DNA of 39,334 nucleotides, taken from assembly GCA_035640715.1 (NCBI GenBank), contig DASQVO010000185.1:1-39334 (forward strand), written 5' to 3'. This stretch comes from DASQVO01 sp035640715. Lineage in GTDB: Bacteria > Actinomycetota > Actinomycetes > Streptosporangiales > Streptosporangiaceae. The translations under genes were made by a program, and so were the position numbers. The number at the start of each line of letters is the position of its first letter. Within the stretch, counting starts at the first letter, position 1. Below the pieces are notes generated by a model. That model saw nothing but the letters and a program-made list of their open reading frames with translations. It was not told the origin of the DNA and did not search any database. Below are positions 32,982 through 39,334 of this stretch, piece after piece.

Positions 32982-33143
32982 TCAGGCGGCCATCTCGTTG
33001 GCGACCCGGGTGAACCAGGCCGCGTCGGCGTACAGCCCCTCGGCGCGCAGTTCCTCGGCTCGCCACAGCAGCCACTGCTGGACGGCGGGAAGCGCGTGGT
33101 CGGCGGCTCTTTCGTCATAGCCCGAACGGAGCAGCGCGTTCAT
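32982..33143 (-). CDS. Small helical protein upstream of the serpin
   Basis: A 53-aa protein MNALLRSGYDERAADHALPA, then VQQWLLWRAEELRAEGLYAD and AAWFTRVANEMAA. It is predicted almost wholly helical, with amphipathic Trp/Leu/Ala faces; no signal peptide and no known domain to me. The codon use is typical of genes here. ATG 33143 has no ribosome site, but a good GGAGG (33170-33174) lies 5 bases before an in-frame ATC seven codons upstream, so the true start may be that ATC (60 aa) or a lost start. It is followed by the serpin after 78 bases on the same strand, so it is likely cotranscribed. Confidence 0.6.
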   Translation of the reverse strand: MNALLRSGYDERAADHALPAVQQWLLWRAEELRAEGLYADAAWFTRVANEMAA

Positions 33144-33241
33144 GATGATTTCGCGGGCGGTGATGTCTACCTCCGATGATGCCAGAACCCGTCGTTGCGC
33201 GGCACCGCACCGCGCCTACCCGCGATCAGCGGTGATTGACC

Positions 33242-33247
33242 ACTATA
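33242..33247 (-). promoter_or_regulatory. -10-like hexamer upstream of small ORF and serpin
   Basis: TATAGT on the minus strand in a locally AT-rich stretch (about 33230-33290), about 100 bases before the small ORF. No matching -35 is evident. It would give a transcript running through the small ORF into the serpin. The 190-base gap 33144-33333 has no other feature. Confidence 0.3.
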
Positions 33248-33333
33248 ACCGCTTTGACCTCGTATTTCTTCCTCTGCACCTATCCAGAGGACGCCCCTTC
33301 CAGAGGGCAACCTGTGCCCGGGTGCGACCGGAG

Positions 33334-33810
33334 TCAGGTGATGGTGATCTTCAGGCTGGCCTCGGTGATCCACTGTGGGCACATGCTGCCCGCCGCGCAG
33401 CGGGGCCGCACCGCGGCGGAAAGGACCGTCGTGCCGACGTGCTCGGCGGTGTAGAGGTAGCCGCCTGCCGTGCACCGCGCGGATAGCAGCCCGTTGGCGA
33501 TCTGGGCGGTCGTCCCCGCGGCGCAACCGCCAGAGAATCCAAGCCCGCTGACCTGGACAGCCTTGCTCACCGTCACCAGAAACTGCTGGCCGATGTTCAG
33601 CCGCAGCACGGCGGGAGAGAAAACGGTACTCAGCCGGACCACCACGATGTCAGGCGGCACGGCCACAGACGGTGACGGCGCAGGTGAGGAAGACTCCATG
33701 GAAGGAGGCGCGCTGCTACGAGCAGGGCTCCCGCAGGCCGCCAGCGTTCCGGCGAGCGCCAGCACGATGCCGGCCACGGCCGTGATGACGGGGATACGGT
33801 TTTGCCTCAT
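33334..33810 (-). CDS. Cys-containing lipoprotein
   Basis: 158 aa. Basic start MRQNRIP, hydrophobic core VITAVAGIVLALAGT and lipobox LAAC with Cys26 show a lipoprotein signal. A Ser/Pro linker follows (about residues 27-52), then a 100-residue beta-rich domain: DIVVVRLSTVFSPAVLRLNI, GQQFLVTVSKAVQV, and a second half with four Cys that could form two disulfides. The strand pattern with GQ followed by a hydrophobic strand recalls Ig-like or cupredoxin-like extracellular domains, but I cannot assign a family. Start ATG 33810; GTG 33819 (three codons earlier) with AGGA is possible. Probably exported and anchored to the outer face of the membrane. Confidence 0.75.
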   Translation of the reverse strand: MRQNRIPVITAVAGIVLALAGTLAACGSPARSSAPPSMESSSPAPSPSVAVPPDIVVVRLSTVFSPAVLRLNIGQQFLVTVSKAVQVSGLGFSGGCAAGTTAQIANGLLSARCTAGGYLYTAEHVGTTVLSAAVRPRCAAGSMCPQWITEASLKITIT

Positions 33811-33883
33811 TGCCTTCACTCTTCCTGCCGGGACCATACCTGATTATTAGACGCAGCTTCTGGTCACCCGGTCACATCGGATT

Positions 33884-33911
33884 CAGGTCGCACAGCAGGT
33901 CGCACAGCAGG
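33884..33911 (+). repeat. 12-bp tandem repeat, 2.3 copies
   Basis: CAGGTCGCACAG at 33884-33895 and 33896-33907, then CAGG. It lies in the 233-base gap between two exported-protein genes, where I see no credible gene. Probably simple slippage. Confidence 0.85.
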
Positions 33912-34043
33912 ATGTCCCGCTGGTCACGAGAGTTGTACTCCGGGGACTCCTCGGCCGCCGTGGAGGCCAGGATGGGCTGGACGGGGCAGCGCGCTGAAAG
34001 CGCCGCCCGGCCTCCCCAGGATCTATCCGGTTGCCTGCGCGAG

Positions 34044-34226
34044 CTAGCGCGGCGAGTGTACTTGCCGGACGCAATAATCAGGATGTATTCCGCCGGAACG
34101 CGACTGAGCACAGCCATTCTTGCCGATATAAATGTCGCCTGGTCCCGTTCGGTATATCCACGCAGCAGCAACTACTGAGAACAGCACAATTACTAGGCCA
34201 GCGATGAGAAAAATTCTCTTCTTCAT
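34044..34226 (-). CDS. Small membrane-anchored/secreted protein
   Basis: A 60-aa protein MKKRIFLIAGLVIVLFSVVA then AAWIYRTGPGDIYIGKNGCA and a hydrophilic end with YCVRQVHSPR. A basic start and one hydrophobic segment (residues 4-24) form a signal anchor; about 35 residues face outside with two Cys (NGCA and DYC) that could pair. The codon use is less GC-rich than that of the neighbours (AAG AAG AGA ATT TTT), suggesting recent acquisition. The ribosome site is weak (GGCGG). No family recognised; it resembles the short Cys-pair exported protein at 35921 in general layout. Confidence 0.6.
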   Translation of the reverse strand: MKKRIFLIAGLVIVLFSVVAAAWIYRTGPGDIYIGKNGCAQSRSGGIHPDYCVRQVHSPR

Positions 34227-34400
34227 AAGATACCGCCGCCTTTCACTCGGCGATCTCGGTGACCTGTCCACCCCGCAGAACCAGTTGCCGGCCATAGACA
34301 GGAAGCGGCACGCCCGCCCGTACCTGATACCCAGCTGACAGGCCGGTATGCACCGCGGCCTTGCTGCGGAAATGGAGATGCCCGGTGGCGGAGCCCAGCG

Positions 34401-34406
34401 TAGCTT
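34401..34406 (+). promoter_or_regulatory. -10 element giving a leaderless GTG start
   Basis: TAGCTT exactly 6 bases before GTG 34413, the same geometry as at the antitoxin gene; no ribosome site precedes the GTG. No good -35 seen. Confidence 0.45.
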
Positions 34407-34412
34407 GGACCC

Positions 34413-34799
34413 GTGGCCGATCTGTACGTCGTTGACTTCAGCGGCGGGGAGGAAGAGCGTGCCCGCCGGGAGGCCGAGCGGGAAGCCGAGCGCGCCCGCC
34501 TGCACGGTCGTTACGTGCGCCACCTGGTCGCGCGGGCAGGTGTCGATGAGCCGACCGCGCGCCGGGTGATTGCCGCGTTGTTCGACCACGCCGACCGGGA
34601 GGGCCGCCGGTGCGAGTGCGGCTGCCATCCCCGGCTGTCTGCCGAGCACGGCGATGGCTTCGACTGCCGGTGCACGTGGGATGAGGCCCGCCGCGCCGCG
34701 GAAACCCGGCGGTGGGAGGCGTTCTGGGATAGCCCGGCAGCGGCTGAGCTGCGCGAGAGACACCGCCGTGAGGAGGAAGCGATCGCCGCCTGGTCCTGA
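34413..34799 (+). CDS. Cys-rich hypothetical protein
   Basis: 128 aa. A charged helix with EEERARREAEREAERARLHG opens the protein, then RYVRHLVARAGVDEPTARRV. A Cys/His cluster CECGCHPRLSAEHGDGFDCR-C follows (five Cys, two His), likely binding metal, then an Arg/Glu-rich C-terminal helix with RRWEAFWDSP. There is no signal peptide. I do not recognise the family; the Cys cluster between two charged helices suggests nucleic-acid or protein binding. The start GTG 34413 is placed by the leaderless-type -10. The stop is 2 bases before the start of the next fragment. Confidence 0.65.
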   Translation: MADLYVVDFSGGEEERARREAEREAERARLHGRYVRHLVARAGVDEPTARRVIAALFDHADREGRRCECGCHPRLSAEHGDGFDCRCTWDEARRAAETRRWEAFWDSPAAAELRERHRREEEAIAAWS

Positions 34800-34801
34800 G
34801 C

Positions 34802-35131
34802 GTGATCGCCGCCGCCGGTCTCGATGAGGACCGGCTGGAAACCTATACTCGTCTTGTCCGCACTGCTGCGTCCGCGGCGGCGCGGGGCGCCTTGGAGGCC
34901 CTGATGACCACCGTGTTCAAGGACGACTTCGTCGACCGCATCAAGGCCGAAGGGAAGGCCGAGGGCGAGGCCACCATGGTGCTGCGGATCCTGGCGGCAC
35001 GCGGCTTCGACGTTCCCGGTCCGGTCCGCGAGCGGGTACTGTCCTGCACCGACCCGGCGCAGCTGGAGAAGTGGGGCGAGACGGCAGTCACCGCCACCTC
35101 CCTCGGGGATGTCTTCGCCGACGATCAGTGA
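34802..35131 (+). pseudogene. Rpn-family nuclease/transposase, C-terminal fragment
   Basis: 109 aa: AAARGALEALMTTVFKDDFV then DRIKAEGKAEGEATMVLRIL, AARGFDVPGPVRERVLSCTD, and an end with PAQLEKWGETAVTATSLGDVF. This is the C-terminal third of actinobacterial Rpn/YhgA-type proteins (PD-(D/E)XK, transposase-31-like): the GKAEGEA repeat, then ARGxxVPxxVRxRxxxCTDxxQLxxW and TATSxxDVF. The N-terminal nuclease domain (about 200 residues) is missing; the Cys-rich gene stands in its place. It may be a decayed mobile gene or a stand-alone expressed C-terminal domain. GTG 34802 has no clear ribosome site and may be read by coupling. Confidence 0.65.
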
Positions 35132-35161
35132 ATCCCGGCTGACGGCCTCGGCCGCCTCGTG

Positions 35162-35821
35162 TTACCAGTGGTCCAGGTGCAGGACCTCGTCGAGGGGGCG
35201 GCGCCAAGCCGGCCGGAAGGTCTCGCCGGTGTAGTACGCGGTCGGGATGAGCACGCCCTGCCGTACGTGATCGGGCAGGCCGAGGATTTCAGCGGCTTCC
35301 TTTTCGTAGGCCAGGTGGAGCGTCGTCCATGCCGTGCCCAGCTTCCGGGAACGGCACGCCAGCATGTAGCTCCACGCCGCCGGCAGCAGCGACCCCCACA
35401 GCCCCGCCTGGTTCTGCCCCGGCCGCCACGGCTGGTCCACCTCGATACAGGCGATCACCTGCACCGGAACGTCCTTCATGTGCTCACCGAGATAAGCAGC
35501 GCTGTCTCTGATCCGCCGCTGCACCTCCGCTTCGGGAGAGCCGGGGACGAGCGCGCCCGCGGCCTCTGCCGCCTTCTGCTGTGCGGCCAGGTACTTTTCG
35601 GTCGAGCGGCGGTACAGCTCCCCGATTCCCGCCCGCGTTTCCGGGTCAGTGATCACCAGCCAGTGCCACGGCTGCCGGTTGCCGCCGCTCGGCGCCTGGA
35701 GAGCGATCCGCAGGCACTCCCTGACGAGTTCCATCGGAACCGGGCGGGTGAGGTCAAGGCGCTTGCGCACGGAGCGGGTCGTGGTGAGCAGTTCGTCGGG
35801 TGTCAGCGGCAGAACGGTCAT
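35162..35821 (-). CDS. Nitroreductase-family FMN oxidoreductase
   Basis: 219 aa. MTVLPLTPDELLTTTRSVRK with RLDLTRPVPMELV is the usual opening with the FMN-phosphate RSVRKR. CLRIALQAPSGGNRQPWHWL follows, then LLPAAWSYMLACRSRKLGTA and the C-terminal LGLPDHVRQGVLIPTAYYTG. It is a dimeric NAD(P)H-dependent FMN enzyme; substrates range from nitroaromatics to quinones. ATG 35821 is supported by the domain boundary; the reading frame stays open far upstream but with no family sequence. It is divergent from a small membrane protein across 99 bases. Confidence 0.88.
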   Translation of the reverse strand: MTVLPLTPDELLTTTRSVRKRLDLTRPVPMELVRECLRIALQAPSGGNRQPWHWLVITDPETRAGIGELYRRSTEKYLAAQQKAAEAAGALVPGSPEAEVQRRIRDSAAYLGEHMKDVPVQVIACIEVDQPWRPGQNQAGLWGSLLPAAWSYMLACRSRKLGTAWTTLHLAYEKEAAEILGLPDHVRQGVLIPTAYYTGETFRPAWRRPLDEVLHLDHW

Positions 35822-35905
35822 GGCCAGTATCGTTCCACGCGCCCATGCGGCAGCGGACGCGGCCTCCACCTGCCCACTCCCCTCACGGGAACGCAAGACT
35901 GGCCC

Positions 35906-35911
35906 TACACT
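35906..35911 (+). promoter_or_regulatory. -10-like hexamer of the small membrane protein
   Basis: TACACT 9 bases before ATG 35921, predicting a start within 2-3 bases of the ATG, i.e. an almost leaderless mRNA. No -35 match. Confidence 0.35.
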
Positions 35912-35920
35912 TAGGCGGTC

Positions 35921-36259
35921 ATGTATGGCCGAACCAACCGGCTCAGCGAACGGCCCACCCGCCGCCAGAAGCACGTGATGGCCGCAGTCTGCGGGCTGGT
36001 CCTCCTTGTCTTCGTGGGGCTCGGTATCTGGGGAGCCCTCGTCCACGACTCGTATGGCCAGTCCGCCAACGGCTGCGTCAACGTCACTCTCCCGGGCTCT
36101 ACGGGCGGGTCCGTCCTGCATTTCTGCGGTTCGGCAGCACGCTCCTTCTGCCATTCGCTCCCCGCAGGCCAGAATCCGGTCTCGGAACGCGCACGGCCGC
36201 AATGCCGCCTCGCTGGCCTCCTGCCCGCCACCTCGGCACCCTCTTCTCCGTCACCCTGA
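35921..36259 (+). CDS. Small membrane-anchored Cys-rich protein
   Basis: 112 aa. The basic N-terminus MYGRTNRLSERPTRRQKH precedes one membrane helix (MAAVCGLVLLVFVGLGIWGA), then an exported segment SYGQSANGCVNVTLPGSTGG with SVLHFCGSAARSFCHSL and PQCRLAGL. The pattern NGCVxVxxxSxTGGxxLHxCGxxARxxC...QCRLAG recurs, to my recollection, in short actinobacterial membrane proteins of unknown function; four Cys could form two disulfides. Ser/Pro-rich end. The 25 bases after it separate it from the convergent recQ remnant. Confidence 0.75.
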   Translation: MYGRTNRLSERPTRRQKHVMAAVCGLVLLVFVGLGIWGALVHDSYGQSANGCVNVTLPGSTGGSVLHFCGSAARSFCHSLPAGQNPVSERARPQCRLAGLLPATSAPSSPSP

Positions 36260-36284
36260 CGGTCCCGGGGCCTGACCGTACTGG

Positions 36285-37057
36285 TCACCGTGTCCCCGCC
36301 CCGGCCGGCGCCAGGATCTGCCCGTTCAGCACCGCCTCGGTGAGCAGTTCCTTGTAGCCGATCTCGTCGAAGAAAACGGTGAGCCGTTCGCCGGTGTCTG
36401 CCAGGACCACCCCGCGTCCCCAGTCCTGGTGCTCCACCCGCATGCCTGCGGCGAACGTGCTGTTCTCGCCGTCAGCGGGGGCGGACTGCCCCGCGTCACA
36501 GTTGTCGCAGCGCCCGCACGGCTCCTTCCGCGCCCTCGCCGAAGTACCGCAGGAGGAACCTCCGGCGGCAGTCGGTCAGCTCCGCGTAGCGGCGCATCAT
36601 CTCCACCCGCGACCGCTCGACGCAGCGGTGCTGCGCCGCGATCTCCATCGCCCTCGCGGCAGCCTCGGCTGGCGGCGGCGCGTCGGCGACCGGCTCCACA
36701 CGCCGCCGCAGCCGCACCGACCCGGCCGCTTCCAGCAGGTTCACCACCGAGGTGAGCTGGCGCTCGGAGATGTCCGCCCGGCGGGCCAGCTCGCGCCGGG
36801 AGACCGGCGCCCCAGCGAGGGCCGCCACCTTCTCCAGCAGCGCCCCGTCCGGCAGGCCGCCGGCGAAGAACCGGCGCAGCCCGAGGTCCTCGGGCCGGTA
36901 CAGGCAGACGGCGTTCGCCGGCTGGCCGTCCCGGCATGACGACCAGGCAATCGCGGCCCGCAGCCAGGGCCGCCGCCTCCTGTTGCCCCGGCCGCAGGCT
37001 GGCGTAGCCGAAGACGTCACTGGCGATCCGCGCGATATCGGGTTTCGTGGACGTGAT
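36285..37057 (-). pseudogene. recQ: recQ helicase pseudogene with internal deletion
   Basis: Three blocks in three different frames. First (37057-36932): KPDIARIASDVFGYASLRPG and GRDCLVVMP, the RecQ N-terminus up to the residues just before Walker A. Second (about 36933-36520): RDGQPANAVCLYRPEDLGLR, then the zinc/winged-helix region with RMxRRYAELTDCRRRFLLRYFGE; this normally follows motif VI. Third (about 36519-36285): EPCGRCDNC, completing the zinc site, then the actinobacterial RecQ tail VEHQDWGRGVVLADTGERLT. So the whole ATPase/helicase core is deleted at about 36932 and a one-base shift occurs at about 36520-36533. The start codon also seems lost. Not functional as a helicase. Confidence 0.85.
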
Positions 37058-37165
37058 AGGTGCCCCTCGTGGTCATCGTGTGCCCGGCGGCCCCTCACAT
37101 CTCCCCATATGCCGACGGATCACACATATGTGCGGATGCAGGTGATGCCGGAAGTCGAGTGGGCG

Positions 37166-37993
37166 TCAGTCGATCAGAACGCGCTCCAGCCGGCGCACCG
37201 CGAGCCAGAGGCCGAGCAGCCCCATCGCCGCCAGATAGCCGGCCGGCAGGAGCAGCTGAGTTCCGGCCGAGCCCAGGACCGGCCCCCGCACCAGGTTGAT
37301 GCTGTGGTAGAGCGGCAGGCAGGAGACCAGCACCCTGATGAACCCCGGGTACACCCGCAACGGGTAGAACGTCGTCGCGAACAGGAACATCGGCAGCATC
37401 ACCAGCTGGATGAGCTGGAAATCCTGCCAGCCCCGCAGGAAGGTGGCGACGAACAGTCCCACGCTCGCGAACGCGAAGCCGATCAGCAGGGCGCCGGGCA
37501 CGGCGAGCAGCGCCCACGGGGAATGGACCAGGTTCATCGCGGCCATCACGGCCAGGAACCCGGTCGCCTCGATGCCGCCGCGCAGCATCGCCCAGCCCAC
37601 TTCTCCCACAGCGATGTCGCGCGGGCTCACCGGGGTGGTGAGCATGATCTGGTAGGTGTTGTCGAACCGGAGCCGGGCGAACACCTGCTGTGTGGTCGAG
37701 TTGGAGGCGCCGTTCATCGCGGCCATGGCGAGCAGCGCCGGTGCCACGTACTCCGGGTAGGTGACCGCCGGGCCGCCAAGGCCGTTCAGGTGACCGACCA
37801 TCCGGCCCACCCCGACCCCGATCGACAAGAGGTAGAGCACGGGCTCGAGGATGCCGAAGGCGAGGATCGTCCACTGGTGCCGGTGCACCATGAGGTCCCG
37901 GACCATGATCAGGTGCGCGCGGCCGAACCGGGAGGGCAGTCCCCCAGAGGGCGGGGCGGCGGGTACGGCTGCCTGCGCGGTGCTTTCAATCAT
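37166..37993 (-). CDS. ABC-2 type transporter permease
   Basis: 275 aa with six predicted membrane helices and the ABC-2 fold of NodJ/DrrB-type exporters: HLIMVRDLMVHRHQWTILAF opening, EPVLYLLSIGVGVGRMVG, QIMLTTPVSPRDIAVGEVGW, and PLRVYPGFIRVLVSCLPLYH near the end. ATG 37993 lies inside the end of the upstream permease gene (8-base overlap); a longer in-frame reading is unlikely. With the second permease and the ATPase it forms a heterodimeric exporter of drugs or polysaccharide/lipid; the substrate is unknown. Confidence 0.9.
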   Translation of the reverse strand: MIESTAQAAVPAAPPSGGLPSRFGRAHLIMVRDLMVHRHQWTILAFGILEPVLYLLSIGVGVGRMVGHLNGLGGPAVTYPEYVAPALLAMAAMNGASNSTTQQVFARLRFDNTYQIMLTTPVSPRDIAVGEVGWAMLRGGIEATGFLAVMAAMNLVHSPWALLAVPGALLIGFAFASVGLFVATFLRGWQDFQLIQLVMLPMFLFATTFYPLRVYPGFIRVLVSCLPLYHSINLVRGPVLGSAGTQLLLPAGYLAAMGLLGLWLAVRRLERVLID

Positions 37994-38807
37994 GAAGGTG
38001 CCGCCGGTACATGGCACGGGCGGTCAGCAGGCCGGCCGCGCAGACGATGCACAGGTAGCCGGTGTGCAGCAGCGCTCCGCCGGCGCTGAGCGTGCCAAGC
38101 GCCAGGCCGCGGCAGAGCTGGACCCCGTGCCAGAGCGGCAGCGCGTAGGCGACGGGCCTGATGACCGCGGGAAGTTGGTTGACGGCGACGTAGGTGCCGG
38201 AGAACAGGTACAGCGGCATGATCAAGAACCGGTAGACACCGCGGACCGTCTCCTCGCTGGTGACGCTGACCCCGAGGGTCATGAACGGGATCGCGAAGGC
38301 GAGCCCGGTGAGCACGGCAGCCGGCAGCGCCAGAACGACGAGCGGGGAGGCGGCCAGCCCGGCGCAGAGCAGGACCACCAGGAAGGCGGCCGAGCTGCTC
38401 GCGATCCGGAACAGCACGAACAGCAGGTGCCCGGAGAGTATGTCGGTCGGCGAGAGCGTGGTGAGCGCCGCGACCCGGTAATTACCGCGCATCCGGATGG
38501 ACTGGTACACGGACATGACCGACTCGATCGTCCCGGTCTGCATGGCCATCGCCGCGAGCAGCCCGGGCGCGAGGAACGCGAGGTAGGAGACGTGGTGCAG
38601 CGGCGCCGCCGGGTTGTGGTCGATCAGCCGGCCGAGGCCGACGCCGATGCCGATGAAGAACAGCAGCGGGTTGAGCACGCTGATCACGATCGAGCCGCGC
38701 CAGGTCCGGCGGTAATGCGTCATCCAGTAGGCGAACTCACTGAGCGCCGGTGAGATGGCGCGGGCGGGCGTCTGGGGATCGCGGGCCGTCGCGCTGACCG
38801 GGGCCAT
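37986..38807 (-). CDS. ABC-2 type transporter permease (first of pair)
   Basis: 273 aa, six membrane helices. SEFAYWMTHYRRTWRGSIVI, NPLLFFIGIGVGLGRLIDHN, IRMRGNYRVAALTTLSPTDI (the coupling-helix region) and VNQLPAVIRPVAYALPLWHG match the paralogous permease downstream in order. ATG 38807 is 2 bases past the ATPase stop, and its own stop overlaps the next permease, so all three are one operon. Closest in layout to daunorubicin-resistance/NodJ-type permeases. Confidence 0.9.
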   Translation of the reverse strand: MAPVSATARDPQTPARAISPALSEFAYWMTHYRRTWRGSIVISVLNPLLFFIGIGVGLGRLIDHNPAAPLHHVSYLAFLAPGLLAAMAMQTGTIESVMSVYQSIRMRGNYRVAALTTLSPTDILSGHLLFVLFRIASSSAAFLVVLLCAGLAASPLVVLALPAAVLTGLAFAIPFMTLGVSVTSEETVRGVYRFLIMPLYLFSGTYVAVNQLPAVIRPVAYALPLWHGVQLCRGLALGTLSAGGALLHTGYLCIVCAAGLLTARAMYRRHLHD

Positions 38808-38809
38808 GA

Positions 38810-39334
38810 TCAGTCCACCAGCGTCCGGCCGGTCAGCACGAGGAAGACATCCTCCAGCGTGCTCCTGCGCACCAGTGCGGTTACCGGCACGAGGCCCCGC
38901 TGCCGTACCGAGGCGAGCGCGGTCTCCCCGTCGTCGGTATAGAGCAGCACCCGATCGGGAAGCACCTCCGCGCGTTCAGCGGTGCCCGTCGCCGCACGCG
39001 GCCCACCGTCCTCCGGCTCGTGGCTGCGGGCTCCCAGCGCCCGCGCGGCGCCGGCCAGCTCGTCAAGGTCGAAACGCAACTCGACCACCTCGCGCGGGCA
39101 GTACTGATCGATGAGCGCGCGCGGCGTGCCCTCGGCCACGATCCGGCCGCGGTCCATGACGACGAGCCGGTCGCACAGCTGCTCGGCCTCATCCATGTAG
39201 TGCGTCGTCAGGATGAGGGTCACGCCCTGCTGCTTGAGCCGGAACAGGCGCTCCCACAGCGCGTGCCGGGCCTGCGGGTCGAGGCCGGTGGTCGGCTCGT
39301 CGAGCAGCATGAGCTCCGGATTGTTGATCAGGGC
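38810..39334 (-). CDS. ABC transporter ATP-binding protein, 5' end outside window
   Basis: The last 174 codons are present. The Walker B segment PELMLLDEPTTGLDP opens it, then the switch His in LILTTHYMDEAEQLCDRLVV, GRIVAEGTPRALID, and a C-terminal regulatory part with VTALVRRSTLEDVFLVLTGR, as in DrrA/NodI-type exporters. Walker A and the signature lie beyond the right edge. It overlaps nothing and sits 2 bases before the first permease start. Confidence 0.93.
   Translation of the reverse strand, partial: ALINNPELMLLDEPTTGLDPQARHALWERLFRLKQQGVTLILTTHYMDEAEQLCDRLVVMDRGRIVAEGTPRALIDQYCPREVVELRFDLDELAGAARALGARSHEPEDGGPRAATGTAERAEVLPDRVLLYTDDGETALASVRQRGLVPVTALVRRSTLEDVFLVLTGRTLVD

Noticed and set aside
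1..39334. CRISPR arrays, tRNA or rRNA genes
   Set aside because: No regularly spaced direct repeats beyond the short ones listed, and no cloverleaf or rRNA-like sequence noticed by eye; a tRNAscan run would settle it.

Overview
The window is high-GC DNA with many GTG/TTG starts and, on the minus strand, a phosphatidylinositol mannoside (PIM) gene set. This points to an actinobacterium. Streptosporangiales-like or mycobacteria-like gene families recur (DUF222-HNH, Rv1733c-like protein, DosS-like kinase, an Rpn-type remnant), but I cannot name the genus from sequence alone.

Left arm (1-7554, minus strand). It carries an Eis-type acetyltransferase cut by the window edge, then yebC, pdxT and pdxS (pyridoxal phosphate synthase), a LemA-like membrane protein, pimA, a PIM acyltransferase and the phosphatidylinositol phosphate synthase pgsA. 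The block ends with 4-base ATGA overlaps at pdxT-yebC and acyltransferase-pimA. As I recall it, the M. tuberculosis order is thrS, HIT phosphorylase, pgsA, acyltransferase, pimA, ..., pdxS, ..., pdxT, yebC. The thrS-HIT half of that order is present here at 17232-19774, so the ancestral cluster is split by about 9.7 kb.

Splitting segment (7555-17231). It holds an EF-G paralogue (EF-G2), a conserved hypothetical protein, a decayed alpha/beta-hydrolase end beside a DUF222-HNH gene, and a TetR/VOC divergent pair around a near-perfect operator. It also holds an HxlR regulator with an SRPBCC partner, divergent from an NADP-binding reductase, and a VapBC-type toxin-antitoxin pair with a leaderless-looking promoter.

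Middle (17232-29816). HIT hydrolase/phosphorylase and thrS are followed by an F420-type split-barrel protein and a giant LAL regulator, which overlap. Next come a STAS-domain protein lacking the phosphorylatable serine, an Rv1733c-like membrane protein, and a heme-GAF histidine kinase with DosS-like spacing (His138/Tyr160/His384). Tex follows. The kinase and the Rv1733c-like gene are divergent and suggest a gas/redox (dormancy-type) response; no DosR-like regulator is in the window.

Right arm (30038-39334). It holds a sugar-porter MFS protein, a bacterial serpin with an inhibitory-type hinge, a 53-residue helical protein, a Cys-rich lipoprotein and two short membrane-anchored proteins. There is also a Cys-rich soluble protein joined to an Rpn-family C-terminal fragment, a nitroreductase, a recQ pseudogene missing its helicase core, and a two-permease ABC exporter whose ATPase runs off the right edge. 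The stretch from about 31.7 to 37.1 kb is the most accessory-looking part.
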